Source of the DNA: Anaerolineaceae bacterium
Lineage (GTDB): Bacteria; Chloroflexota; Anaerolineae; Anaerolineales; Anaerolineaceae
Length of the DNA: 64,000 bases
Direction: 5' to 3'
Assembly (NCBI GenBank): GCA_002702705.1
Contig: PABH01000042.1
Span: forward strand, 124,001-188,000
A program made the translations under genes and the position numbers. Each line of letters opens with the position of its first letter. Within the stretch, counting starts at the first letter, position 1. Of the stretch, positions 35,095 through 44,330 are shown piece after piece. A model generated the notes under the pieces. It was given only the letters and a program-made list of their open reading frames with translations. It searched no databases and was not told the origin of the DNA.

Positions 35095-36225
35095 ATGAAT
35101 ACCCCTTTATCAAATTCCCCCACCGAACGAACCCTTTCATTGATTGAATTGTTTTTAAACAAATCCGATGGTTTATCACCAACGGATATATACGACCAGT
35201 TAAATATTTCTCGCAGCACATTATTTACATTATTAAAAGAATTAAAAGACCTCGGCTACCTGGAACAAACCGAAACCAGAGGAAGATATTATCCAGGACC
35301 AAAATTAAAAGCATGGTCTGGCTTTTCCGGTCCAAATTTTCAAAGTTTATTAACGGGATTTGATAATGAAACCCGGCATACCAATTATAAAGAAACGATT
35401 GCCCTGGCTGCTCCCAATAAGAATGGAATAATCTTACTGCAACAAGTGGAGGGAAACCAATCCATCCGAGCAGTTTATACTGTTGGCGGTCCCCTTCCAA
35501 TGGATCACTGCGCTTTTCAAATTTTTAATCCAAACCCCTCCCTGGCTGTCACCCAACACGGATATGCATTTCAATCCTTTGAGGAACGTTATGAACTGGC
35601 ACTTCCCATTTGTCAAAATGGAATAACTCCGGATGCAATCCTTCTATTAAATGTACCTGCCTACCGTTGGCAGCAACCTGATCTGTTCAATACCTGGCTG
35701 CCTGTTTTACGATCCATGGCTGCCCGCTTGTCATACCGTCTCGGCGCAGCAAGTTATACTCCCTTCCACACAATCGATGAAAAAGTTAGTTTTCCTACCG
35801 TAAGCCTTGAAAAAGATCAGATCAACGAATTTTTGCAAGGCCCTTGGGCCGCCAGACTGGCGTGTATCCGCCCCGATGGCAACCCCCATGTTATCCCCGT
35901 CTGGCAAGAATGGGATGGAAATGCTTTTTACATTCTGGCATGGAATGGCAGTCAGTGGGCAGAATTTGTGCAAAAGAACCCAAATATTTCCTTAACGATT
36001 GATGAACCCTGGCTGCCCTTACGACGGGTTGTGGCTCGTGGTGAAATTTTCCCACTTTCCGATATGCCGTTGGAAAAGCAACATCGCCTTATCAACCGTC
36101 TAACGGAACGATATTTAGGGCAGGCGGCTTCAGAGGATTTTTCTAAACAAGTAGAAACTATCTTTCGTTTTAAACCAACCACCCAACGTGGTTGGAAAGG
36201 GTTAACCTCATCCAATAAACCATGA
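35095..36225 (+). CDS. IclR-type HTH fused to PNPOx-like (flavin/F420-type) split barrel
   Basis: The 376-residue protein starts with an IclR winged helix (about 8-65: ERTLSLIELFLNKSDGLSPTDIYDQLNISRSTLFTLLKEL). A degenerate IclR-effector-like region follows (about 75-215). The C-terminal domain (about 235-365) resembles pyridoxamine-phosphate-oxidase-like split barrels: GPWAARLACIRPDGNPHVIPVW, then FYILAWNGSQWAEFVQKNPNISLTID and RRVVARGEI. Such barrels bind FMN, F420 or heme. The protein is therefore probably a transcription factor with a cofactor-type sensing domain. It overlaps the ABC ATPase gene (ATGA), so it heads the transporter operon and very likely regulates it through the palindrome at 35067-35080. 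Confidence 0.82.
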   Translation: MNTPLSNSPTERTLSLIELFLNKSDGLSPTDIYDQLNISRSTLFTLLKELKDLGYLEQTETRGRYYPGPKLKAWSGFSGPNFQSLLTGFDNETRHTNYKETIALAAPNKNGIILLQQVEGNQSIRAVYTVGGPLPMDHCAFQIFNPNPSLAVTQHGYAFQSFEERYELALPICQNGITPDAILLLNVPAYRWQQPDLFNTWLPVLRSMAARLSYRLGAASYTPFHTIDEKVSFPTVSLEKDQINEFLQGPWAARLACIRPDGNPHVIPVWQEWDGNAFYILAWNGSQWAEFVQKNPNISLTIDEPWLPLRRVVARGEIFPLSDMPLEKQHRLINRLTERYLGQAASEDFSKQVETIFRFKPTTQRGWKGLTSSNKP

Positions 36226-36977
36226 TTCAATTTTCTCAAATTTCACATCAATACTTAAATGGTCATCTGGTACATGCTTTGGAAAAAATAAATCTGACCA
36301 TCCAAAGTGGACAATTCATTGCTTTAATCGGCCCGAGCGGATGCGGTAAATCTACTTTGTTAAGATTGGCGGCCAATCTGATCCAACCCACACAAGGTCA
36401 AATTCAAATCCATGGTGAAAGTCCCCAACAGGCTGTACTGAATAAACGGATCGCCTGGATGGCACAACAACCGGCTTTATTACCCTGGTTGTCCGTTCAA
36501 AAGAATATAGAATTAGCATTGAAATTCCAAAAGAAACCCTCTTCTATCCAAAAACAAACAGAACAAGCCCTCCAGGCCGTTCGATTAACGGAAGCTGCTC
36601 ATCAGTTTCCAAATACGCTTTCTGGTGGAATGCAGCAGCGGTTAGCCCTGGCGCGGCTGCTGGTGCAAGATGCGGATATCTGGCTCATGGATGAGCCCTT
36701 CGCCGCATTGGATGAGTTAACCCGTGAAAATTTAACCATTGAGTTGTATAACTTGTGGTCATCCTACCAACCAACGGTATTATGGGTTACGCATAATATT
36801 TATGAAGCGGTCAAATTATCAGACCGTATTCTGGTATTTTCTCCCCCGCCAGGACGGATTGTTGGTGATATCAACATCAATTTATCTCAGCCGCGGCAAG
36901 AAAACAGCCCTGAATTTCAAAAGTTATTAAATCAATTACGAAATATTCTCCACCAGGATCAAGAATTACACCAATGA
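36222..36977 (+). CDS. ABC transporter ATPase (SsuB/TauB/ThiZ type)
   Basis: The 251-residue protein has Walker A GPSGCGKST (about 36-44), Q-loop MAQQPALLPWL, signature LSGGMQQRLALARLL, Walker B DIWLMDEPFAALD and the H-loop WVTHN. It matches the ATPases of the nitrate/taurine/NMT1-type importers. It couples ATP hydrolysis to uptake through the downstream permease, with ATGA overlaps at both ends showing translational coupling. Confidence 0.93.
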   Translation: MIQFSQISHQYLNGHLVHALEKINLTIQSGQFIALIGPSGCGKSTLLRLAANLIQPTQGQIQIHGESPQQAVLNKRIAWMAQQPALLPWLSVQKNIELALKFQKKPSSIQKQTEQALQAVRLTEAAHQFPNTLSGGMQQRLALARLLVQDADIWLMDEPFAALDELTRENLTIELYNLWSSYQPTVLWVTHNIYEAVKLSDRILVFSPPPGRIVGDININLSQPRQENSPEFQKLLNQLRNILHQDQELHQ

Positions 36978-37750
36978 AAAATCAAACAATCCACAAAAAA
37001 CAAGGAGACCTGACCGCATGGTTAATCGTTTTGGTGTTTTTTATCCTATGGGAGTTTATTGTCCGAATTAACAACACACCAGTTTATTTATTACCAGCAC
37101 CATCTCGAGTAATATCCACCATGATTGCCTTTCCATTAACGTATGCACAGGCTAGTTTTATTACCATCGGAGAAGCACTCGCTGGCTTATGTTTAGGTGT
37201 AATGGCGGGCATTCTGATTGCCTCTCTTCTTACCTTACTCCCTGGTTTAGAAGATGGTGTGATGACCCTTGCTATCCTCATCAAATCCACACCACTGGTT
37301 GCAATCGCACCCTTATTAACGTTATGGCTTGGCTTTGGCATCTTCCCTAAGATTATTATCACCGCTTTGTTAACCTTTTTCCCAGTTCTCGTGAACATCC
37401 TAAGCGGTATGACTCGTATTGATCCAGCGCTTCATGATCTCTTTCGATCATGGAATGCCAGCCGGTGGGAGATCTATCGTCATTTGCGACTTCCTTCTGC
37501 AATTCCCTATTTATTTACCGCCTTAAAAATCGCTGCGCCACTTTCGCTGATTGGGGCTGTCGTAGCGGAATGGACTGGTGCTTCCGGCGGTTTGGGTCGC
37601 ACGATGTGGTTAGCCTATACCAACCTCAATCTACCTTTTATGTTTGCAGCCATTTTTATTCTGGCTGCTGCAGGTATCAGCATTTATCGCCTTATCTCCT
37701 GGGCAGAAAAACATTTTGTGTTTTGGAGTCAAAATTCCATTTTGGATTAA
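36974..37750 (+). CDS. ABC transporter permease (SsuC/ThiX type)
   Basis: This 258-residue permease has about six membrane helices and the BPD_transp_1 coupling motif DLFRSWNASRWEIYRHLRLPSAIPYLFTALK (an EAA-like loop). AEWTGASGGLGRTMW near the end is characteristic of the taurine/nitrate/thiamine-precursor permease group. It forms the membrane path for the NMT1/THI5-like importer and overlaps the ATPase gene by four bases. Confidence 0.92.
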   Translation: MKNQTIHKKQGDLTAWLIVLVFFILWEFIVRINNTPVYLLPAPSRVISTMIAFPLTYAQASFITIGEALAGLCLGVMAGILIASLLTLLPGLEDGVMTLAILIKSTPLVAIAPLLTLWLGFGIFPKIIITALLTFFPVLVNILSGMTRIDPALHDLFRSWNASRWEIYRHLRLPSAIPYLFTALKIAAPLSLIGAVVAEWTGASGGLGRTMWLAYTNLNLPFMFAAIFILAAAGISIYRLISWAEKHFVFWSQNSILD

Positions 37751-37771
37751 TACTTTTTATAAGGAAGAACC

Positions 37772-38770
37772 ATGCGAAAATTTATTTTATTTTTTACGAG
37801 CTTTGCTCTAGTCTCTCTCCTCCTCAGTGCTTGCGCCAAAAATGCTGCACCAACAATTACCCCTTCTGAATCAAAAGAAATGGTTTTCATGGCTGGGTAT
37901 AAACCGCAGGCTAACTTGCCATTTGTGGGCGTTTATGTCGCCCAAGAAAAAGGTTTTTTTGCGGAAGAAAACCTGACTGTCCAAATTGAACATTCGCCTG
38001 GTGGCGGTCAACATTTACAATTAGTGTCACAAGGCAAAGTACAAGTGACAACACAAGACGCAGCTATTTTATTAAAACGCCGCTCTGACCCTGGCCTGCC
38101 GTTGGTGTCCATCGCTTTGATTGGTCAAAAAGGGCAGCAGGCATTTGTCGCTTTAAAGGATAAAGGATTTACTTCACCAACCGATTGGGCAGGCTACCTG
38201 GTTGGATATAAAGGGGCACCCCCCCCTGAACTATTTGCCTTATTAAAAGCGGCTGGTGCCGATCCAAATCAAATCGAATTGGTGAATGTGGGTTTTGACC
38301 CGCGTATCTTAACCGAGGGAAAGGTCGATGTATACCCGGTTTATAAATCCAACGAACCATACATGATTCAACAGTGGGGTTATGAATTGGAACAATGGGA
38401 TACTGAGGATTATGGTGTCCCATCCCTTGGATTAACGTATGTCACCAGTGAGGAGACGCTTCAAAACGATCCTGAAGTTTTACGACGTTTCTTAAGTGCA
38501 TCCTTAAAAGGAATCCAATATGCAAAAGAACATCCTGATGAAGCGGTAGATATTGTTTTGAAATATACGGGACCCGAAACGGACCGGGATCACATGGCGT
38601 TTATGTTACAAACCGAATTAGCCGATGCCGAAAATGAAGACACAAATATTCATGGAATCGGTTGGCATAATATTGACCAATGGCAGGCGCTGGCCGATAT
38701 GTTGGTGGAATTTGATGCCATGCAGCCAACTGATGTAAAAGCTGCTTTTACAAATGAATTACTGCCATAA
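37772..38770 (+). CDS. NMT1/THI5-like substrate-binding lipoprotein
   Basis: The 332-residue protein has a lipoprotein signal peptide with lipobox LLSAC (Cys about residue 21), then the NMT1/THI5-like fold: GYKPQANLPFVGVYVAQEKGFF (about 44-65), VQIEHSPGGGQHLQLVSQGKVQVTTQD, and DVYPVYKSNEPYMIQQWG. Relatives bind thiamine pyrimidine precursors (ThiY) or riboflavin (RibY of Chloroflexota). The neighbouring regulator carries a PNPOx-like barrel, which makes a flavin or vitamin substrate plausible, though this is inference. It is a surface lipoprotein delivering ligand to the permease encoded just upstream. Confidence 0.87.
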   Translation: MRKFILFFTSFALVSLLLSACAKNAAPTITPSESKEMVFMAGYKPQANLPFVGVYVAQEKGFFAEENLTVQIEHSPGGGQHLQLVSQGKVQVTTQDAAILLKRRSDPGLPLVSIALIGQKGQQAFVALKDKGFTSPTDWAGYLVGYKGAPPPELFALLKAAGADPNQIELVNVGFDPRILTEGKVDVYPVYKSNEPYMIQQWGYELEQWDTEDYGVPSLGLTYVTSEETLQNDPEVLRRFLSASLKGIQYAKEHPDEAVDIVLKYTGPETDRDHMAFMLQTELADAENEDTNIHGIGWHNIDQWQALADMLVEFDAMQPTDVKAAFTNELLP

Positions 38771-39012
38771 GGAAAACCAAATCCCGGCTTTGGCGTCCTC
38801 TTCATCCGCGAGAATCCCCAACATCGAGATTTTGGATTAAAAAGTCAGACGATGGACGAGGTTCGATAGGTTAAGAAGCTACAATTTTTGCAAGGATGTT
38901 AACTTGAGGTCTGATCTTTCCCAACCTGAAAGAATTGACCTCTTATCTCCTTAATGAACTATGTTAAAATAAAACCAGGACCCAAATAACAAATGAAAAG
39001 GATCGTTTGATC

Positions 39013-39810
39013 ATGAAAAATGAAAATTTAAAAACTGAAACAGCAGAAGGATTGGTAGTATCCATTCGTTTTAACGAAATGGGCGAAGTTTTATCCGCCG
39101 GTGCCGGAAAACAAGACCAAAAAACAACCAAATCCGGTCAGCCAGATTTAGCCAGTTATATTGACCATACCCTATTAAAACAAGACGCAACGACAGAGCA
39201 AATTATTCAATTGTGTAATGAAGCTAAACAATACCATTTTGCCTCCGTCTGCGTTAATCCAACCCATGTCAGTTTATGTGCGGAATTATTACGCAACACC
39301 GGGGTAAAAGTATGTACCGTTGTCGGATTCCCTCTGGGTGCAACAACCACTGAAACCAAAGTTTTTGAAACCTACGAGGCCATTCAAAATGGCGCAGATG
39401 AAATCGACATGGTTATCAACATTGGCGCATTAAAATCAGGAGATTACACCCTGGTAGCCCGTGACATTAACGAGATTGCTTTTGCCTGCCAGGAAGGAGA
39501 CGCCCTGCTAAAGGTTATTATAGAAACCTGTCTGCTGACCGATGAAGAAAAAGTTATCGCTTCCTTATTGGCAAAAGAAGCTGGAGCTGATTATGTTAAA
39601 ACATCCACAGGATTTTCTACTGCCGGTGCAACCGTGGAAGACGTTGCTTTAATGCGTAAGGTTGTCGGTCCTGAACTCGGTGTGAAAGCAGCCGGTGGTG
39701 TCCGTTCCAGAGAAGACGCATTAAAAATGATCGAAGCGGGTGCAACTCGCTTAGGTGCCAGCGCTGGTATTAAAATAATCGCAGGAGAAACTGTAAAAAG
39801 TGACTATTAA
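39013..39810 (+). CDS. deoC: deoxyribose-phosphate aldolase
   Basis: The catalytic core starts at [19 protein letters not shown] (about residue 46) and includes [37 protein letters not shown], the Schiff-base lysine in [16 protein letters not shown], and [14 protein letters not shown]. It cleaves 2-deoxyribose-5-phosphate to acetaldehyde and glyceraldehyde-3-phosphate in nucleoside salvage. An unusual N-terminal extension of about 44 residues (with [21 protein letters not shown]) precedes the core. ATG at 39013 is chosen (AAAAGGA 38997-39003); a TTG two codons earlier is less likely. It is monocistronic with a terminator. Confidence 0.93.
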   Translation: MKNENLKTETAEGLVVSIRFNEMGEVLSAGAGKQDQKTTKSGQPDLASYIDHTLLKQDATTEQIIQLCNEAKQYHFASVCVNPTHVSLCAELLRNTGVKVCTVVGFPLGATTTETKVFETYEAIQNGADEIDMVINIGALKSGDYTLVARDINEIAFACQEGDALLKVIIETCLLTDEEKVIASLLAKEAGADYVKTSTGFSTAGATVEDVALMRKVVGPELGVKAAGGVRSREDALKMIEAGATRLGASAGIKIIAGETVKSDY

Positions 39811-39892
39811 GGGTTTCTTTACAGAAAACAAGGCCTTTGATACAATTTTGAAACGATAAGCGCGGCGCACACAGCAAACAAAAAGAAACTTT

Positions 39893-39948
39893 CAGCCTCA
39901 AAGGTGCAGCCTTTTATTAAGGTGGTTGTAGCACTTGAGGCTGTTTTT
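39893..39948 (+). terminator. terminator between deoC and the CDF gene
   Basis: CAGCCTCAA-AGGTGC (39893-39907) pairs with GCACTTGAGGCTG (39931-39943) with a small bulge, followed by TTTTT at 39944-39948. Confidence 0.8.
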
Positions 39949-39968
39949 ATACCTCGGGAAGGAAATCA

Positions 39969-40874
39969 ATGCAGTGGGTTCGCAAACAAACCGTCGATAG
40001 ACAAAAAACAATCCTGTTTCGTAAAGCCATGTGGCTTACGTTAACCGGAAATATCATTCTAGCGGTCGCAAAAGCAATTATTGCATATCTTAGTGGCAGT
40101 GTAGCGCTTTACGCAGATGCTGCCAATTCAGTTTCTGATGTCATTTATTCCATTATGATGGTATGGGGATTGTGGGTTGCGCAGCAGCCCGCGGATATTT
40201 CTCATCCACAGGGACACAGCCGCTTTGAGCCATTGGTTGGATTATTAGTAACATTTTCGATGGGTTATGCGGGTTTTGAAGCGGCGAAAGCAGCTATTAC
40301 CCGGTTAATCAGTGGGGGAATAGCGATTGACCCTGGTTTGCCTACCTTGGTTTTGATTTTCAGTGCCATCATTAAATTGGGTATGTTTTTAATTATTCGA
40401 GATATTGCAAAAAAGGTTGTCAGCCCTACTCTCAATACCACCGCGAAAGACAACCTGTCCGATGTATTAACCTCTTCAGCCGCGTTTATTGGTGCCTTTT
40501 TATCCTCATTTGCTCATCCCATTCTCGACCCAATCGCCGGTTTGTTTGTATCCGGCTGGATTTTTAAAAACGCTTTCGATGCCGGGCGTGAAAACCTGAC
40601 CTACTTAACGGGTGGCGGTGCCACAGAGGAACAGCGCAAAGAATTTGTCACCATTGCAAAAAACATCCATGGCGTAGTGGATGTCCACCACTTAATGTGC
40701 GAATATGCCGGGCCGCAATTAGTTTTAGATATGCACATTAATGTCAATGGGAATCTGACGTTAAATGAATCCCATGCCATCGCAGATCAAGTCATTGACG
40801 CATTGGAAGCACTCCCGGACGTAGATCGGGCATATATTCATGTTGAACCCCATGACTGGGTTGAAAAAACTTAA
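39969..40874 (+). CDS. cation diffusion facilitator (CDF) transporter
   Basis: This 301-residue protein has about six membrane helices. SVALYADAANSVSDV (about 44-58) and TTAKDNLSDVLTSSAAF (about 157-173) contain the paired D/N-x3-D metal-site motifs, HPQGHSRFEPL follows the second helix, and a cytoplasmic C-terminal domain starts near residue 212 (IHGVVDVHHL). It is a proton-coupled efflux pump for divalent metals (Zn, Mn, Fe or Co). The first site reads DAANSVSD and the second DNLSD, so exact metal choice is not clear. The next gene starts inside its 3' end. Confidence 0.92.
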   Translation: MQWVRKQTVDRQKTILFRKAMWLTLTGNIILAVAKAIIAYLSGSVALYADAANSVSDVIYSIMMVWGLWVAQQPADISHPQGHSRFEPLVGLLVTFSMGYAGFEAAKAAITRLISGGIAIDPGLPTLVLIFSAIIKLGMFLIIRDIAKKVVSPTLNTTAKDNLSDVLTSSAAFIGAFLSSFAHPILDPIAGLFVSGWIFKNAFDAGRENLTYLTGGGATEEQRKEFVTIAKNIHGVVDVHHLMCEYAGPQLVLDMHINVNGNLTLNESHAIADQVIDALEALPDVDRAYIHVEPHDWVEKT

Positions 40875-41724
40875 ATTAAATTTAAAATTTTTTCTACTGC
40901 TGGCCTTGGCTTTGATTATCTCTTGGGTGGGTTTGGTGCTTGTTTTAAGTAACCGTTATCTTAATTCCATGTTACATCCTCCCTGCCTTACGGCACCAAC
41001 ACCACCAGCGGGTTTTGAATTGGTTAATATCCCTTTCTAGGATAAATATTTAACCGGTTGGAGGGCTCAGCCCAAAAACGGAGTTATTATTCTTATGTTT
41101 GGCGGGCATGGTTCTAATCAGGCTGCATTAATGGAAGAAGCTCAATTTCTGGCAGGGGAAGGTTATGGAATTCTTACCAGTAATTATCGCCACTGCTTGG
41201 GAGAACCTGTGTCATTTGGCTGGTTGGAAGAGGAAGAATTTGAAGCCGTATTTAATTTTGTACATCAACTTGATCCAAATGCAAAAATAGGCGCGTTCGG
41301 ATTTTCTGCAGGGGCAATTACAGCTATTCGTGGTGCTTCGCAGCATTCCGAAATTCAAGCATTAACTGCAGTCGGAAATTATGCTTCTTTAAAACATGAA
41401 ATCATCACACCCGATGAACCACTTTTGACACTGCGTTGGCAAATCGGACGAGGTGTTTATTTTTTGTATTGGCTTAAAACCGGCTTATCCCCTGCACAAG
41501 TGGACATACTAACAGAATTAAAAAAGATTAACCCGCGTCCCATTTTGTTAATCCATGGTGAATATGAACAAATAGAAAACCAAGCCGTTTTACAACACCA
41601 GTCAGCAGGTAATAACGCGGTATTATGGATTGCACCACACAGCAGCCACGGAGATTATTTAACAGAAGTTCCACATGACTACCGGAAAACTGTGATAAAC
41701 TTTTTTGAGCAAAACCTACCATAA
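40852..41724 (+). pseudogene. alpha/beta hydrolase interrupted by one in-frame TAG
   Basis: One reading frame runs from about 40852 to 41724 with a single interruption, TAG at 41038-41040. Upstream are a signal anchor (KLNLKFFLLLALALIISWVG) and PPAGFELVNIPF; downstream without frameshift come DKYLTGWRAQPKNGVIILMFGGHGSNQ, the nucleophile elbow GFSAG, and HGEYEQ and SSHGD near the C-terminus. This is the usual order of a membrane-anchored hydrolase, in which GFE.V.(F/T)...D...L.GW..P.NG is continuous, so the stop replaces one residue (CAG, TGG or TAC are one change away). A second polypeptide could start at the ATG 41095 but would lack the first strands. Nonsense mutation, sequencing error or readthrough are possible. 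Confidence 0.8.
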
Positions 41725-41747
41725 CCTTTCGCCAAAAGGACAAAATT

Positions 41748-42470
41748 ATGACAGAAACCCTTTATGAAACCAATAGTTACTTAAAAACAATCGAAACAAT
41801 AATTACTCAAACTGATCCAGATAAACACGCCGTGTCATTGCAAAAAACCATTTTTTATCCAGGTGGAGGTGGGCAACCCAACGATACAGGGTGGTTAACT
41901 TTTGGAGGCCAACAACTGGAAGTGTCTAAAGTACAAAAAATTGGTGGTGAAGTATGGCATTTTCTTCATCCACAACCACCTTTACCTGAAATCGGAACCC
42001 GGGTAACGGATGAAATTAATTGGGAACGGCGATATCAACTGATGCGCACGCACTCAGCCATGCATGTTTTATGTGGTGTTGTTTTCCGTGATTACGGTGC
42101 TTTGGTAACAGGTGGGAATATGGAACCTCTTGAAGGCCGCATGGATTTTGAATTTGAATCGCTTACAAAAGATTTGGTACAAGTGATTGAGGATGCCGTT
42201 AACAAGGAAATCCAACAAGGGCGAAATATTAAGGTAAACATTCTTCCCCGGGATGAAGCATTTCTTATTCCTGATTTAATTCGCACAAAAATCAACTTGC
42301 TTCCACCTCAAATTCAGGAAATCCGTACAATTGAAATTGAAGGTCTGGATTTGCAAGCGGATGGTGGAACCCATGTTAATAACATTCAAGAAATCGGCCC
42401 AGTAAAGATTACCAATTACAAAAGCAAAGGTAAGATCAACAAACGAATCTATTTATCTCTAACTGCCTAA
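41748..42470 (+). CDS. alanyl-tRNA editing protein AlaX-like
   Basis: This 240-residue protein corresponds to the free-standing editing domain of alanyl-tRNA synthetase: FYPGGGGQPNDTGWL (about 36-50), zinc site THSAMH with His102 and His106, and LQADGGTHVNNIQEIG with His209. The usual Cys of C-GGTH is Asp205 here. AlaX hydrolyses Ser- or Gly-tRNA(Ala) mischarged products in the cytoplasm. It sits 20 bases upstream of proS, an understandable pairing of two aminoacylation genes, and 23 bases after the broken hydrolase. Confidence 0.86.
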   Translation: MTETLYETNSYLKTIETIITQTDPDKHAVSLQKTIFYPGGGGQPNDTGWLTFGGQQLEVSKVQKIGGEVWHFLHPQPPLPEIGTRVTDEINWERRYQLMRTHSAMHVLCGVVFRDYGALVTGGNMEPLEGRMDFEFESLTKDLVQVIEDAVNKEIQQGRNIKVNILPRDEAFLIPDLIRTKINLLPPQIQEIRTIEIEGLDLQADGGTHVNNIQEIGPVKITNYKSKGKINKRIYLSLTA

Positions 42471-42490
42471 ATTCACAGGAGTATTCATCC

Positions 42491-44263
42491 ATGCGCATTA
42501 GCCAACTTTTCAGCCAAACATTAAGAGAAGCACCCGCGGACGCACAAACGCCCGGCCACCAATTTCTGATTCGCGCCGGATATATCCGCCAAATGGCCGC
42601 CGGCATTTACACCATGATGCCCCTCGCCAAACGCACCATTACAAAAATTGAAAATATTCTACGTCAGGAAATGAACCGCATTGGCGGACAGGAATTATCA
42701 ATGCCAGTCACACTACCAGCGGATATCTGGAAAGAAACAGGCAGATGGTATCAAATTGGGGCTGAAATGGCTCGCTTTAAAGATCGAAATGATCGAGATA
42801 TGGTTTTAGCCATGACTCATGAAGAAGCTGTCGCCGATTTGGTTCGTCGAGAAATTCGGTCCTACAAACAATTTCCTAAGTTAATTTATCACATTCAAAC
42901 AAAATTCCGTGATGACCCTCGCCCCCGCGCTGGATTAATTCGAGTTCGTGAATTCACAATGAAAGATAGTTACAGCTTGGATCGGGATTGGGAAGGTTTG
43001 GAAAAACAATATCGTGCTCACTACCAGGCGTATTTTAATATTTTCCGGCGCTGCGGATTGGATGTAATCGCTGTAAAATCAGATACCGGCATGATGGGCG
43101 GCAAAATAGCTCATGAATTTATGTTCCTTAATCCCATCGGTGAAGACACCCTGCTTCTTTGTAACAACTGTGGCTTCTCCGCCAATCGACAAGTAGCATC
43201 ATTTCGCAAACCTGAAGCGGTTTCCATGGAAGTTAAACCATTGGAAAAAGTACATACTCCACTGACCAAAACCATTGATGATCTGGCGAAATTCCTTAAC
43301 ATCAAACCTTCACAAACCGCCAAAGCAGTTTTCATGACTGCTACCCTTCAAAAAGATGATATTGACGTACAAGAAGTTGTGATGGCTGTGGTTCGTGGTG
43401 ATATGGAATTAAATGAAACCAAATTAAGTAATCTCATCAAAGCCAAAGAAATCCGCCCAGCCACTGAAGAAGAGATTAAATCCATCGGCGCTGTGCCAGG
43501 TTATGCTTCGCCCATCGGTATTACCAGAGGATTAATCGTTGTTGATGATCTTATTCCAACCTCGGCAAACTTGGTGGCAGGTGCCAATGAAGCCGATTAT
43601 CATTATTTAAATGTGAACTTTGGGCGGGATTATCAAAGTACCTTCGTTGCTGATATCACCGCAGCCCGCGAAGGAGATGGCTGCCCGGAATGCGGTCATC
43701 CACTTACAGCCAGCCGAGGGGTAGAAGTTGGGAATATCTTCCAACTCGGCACCCGTTATTCAGACGCAATGGGATGTACTTATCAGGATGAAAATGATGC
43801 TCCCCAACCCGTGATTATGGGGTCTTACGGCATTGGTGTCGGCCGTCTTTTGGCCTGTATAGCGGAGCAGCATAATGATGAATATGGACTCATTCTGCCG
43901 GTAACAATTGCCCCTTATCAAGTCCATCTGGTTGTTTTACAAAGTAAAAAGTCAGATCAACCGGGGAAAGTTGCAGATCAACTGTACCAGGATTTACAAC
44001 GAGCTCGCATTGAGGTACTTTATGATGATCGTAAAGAAAGTGCTGGCGTAAAATTTAATGATGCAGACTTGATTGGAATCCCTATGCGCATCACCGTTGC
44101 TGAAAAAGCACTCAATGAAGGAAAAGTAGAATTAAAATACCGCGGTGCCAAAGAAAAAACGCTGGTACCAGTCGACGAAATTATACCTACTGTGATGGAA
44201 CAACTGCTGTTGTTAGACCGTACCATCGCTCAAACCGTAGTTCAAGAAACCTTTAAAATATAA
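42491..44263 (+). CDS. proS: prolyl-tRNA synthetase (bacterial type)
   Basis: This 590-residue class II synthetase has motif 1 region AAGIYTMMPLAKRTITKIENILRQEMNRIGGQEL, motif 2 around PKLIYHIQTKFRDDPRPRAGLIRVREFTMKDSYS, an inserted editing domain between motifs 2 and 3 (about 225-400, including PSQTAKAVF and GYASPIG), motif 3 SYGIGVGRLLACIAEQH, and the anticodon-binding domain (about 475-575). It charges tRNA(Pro) and edits Ala-tRNA(Pro). A bidirectional hairpin lies between it and the convergent phosphorylase gene. Confidence 0.96.
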   Translation: MRISQLFSQTLREAPADAQTPGHQFLIRAGYIRQMAAGIYTMMPLAKRTITKIENILRQEMNRIGGQELSMPVTLPADIWKETGRWYQIGAEMARFKDRNDRDMVLAMTHEEAVADLVRREIRSYKQFPKLIYHIQTKFRDDPRPRAGLIRVREFTMKDSYSLDRDWEGLEKQYRAHYQAYFNIFRRCGLDVIAVKSDTGMMGGKIAHEFMFLNPIGEDTLLLCNNCGFSANRQVASFRKPEAVSMEVKPLEKVHTPLTKTIDDLAKFLNIKPSQTAKAVFMTATLQKDDIDVQEVVMAVVRGDMELNETKLSNLIKAKEIRPATEEEIKSIGAVPGYASPIGITRGLIVVDDLIPTSANLVAGANEADYHYLNVNFGRDYQSTFVADITAAREGDGCPECGHPLTASRGVEVGNIFQLGTRYSDAMGCTYQDENDAPQPVIMGSYGIGVGRLLACIAEQHNDEYGLILPVTIAPYQVHLVVLQSKKSDQPGKVADQLYQDLQRARIEVLYDDRKESAGVKFNDADLIGIPMRITVAEKALNEGKVELKYRGAKEKTLVPVDEIIPTVMEQLLLLDRTIAQTVVQETFKI

Positions 44264-44290
44264 TTTTGCGGTCCAATATTCGTTAAATAA

Positions 44291-44322
44291 TCAGGCAAAG
44301 TTCGGCATTGAACTTTGCCTGA
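44291..44322. terminator. bidirectional terminator between proS and the phosphorylase gene
   Basis: A 13-bp perfect stem TCAGGCAAAGTTC/GAACTTTGCCTGA with a 6-base loop separates two convergent genes. T-rich sequence follows it on each strand (TTTAATG on plus, TTATTTAACG on minus). Confidence 0.85.
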
Positions 44323-44330
44323 TTTAATGA

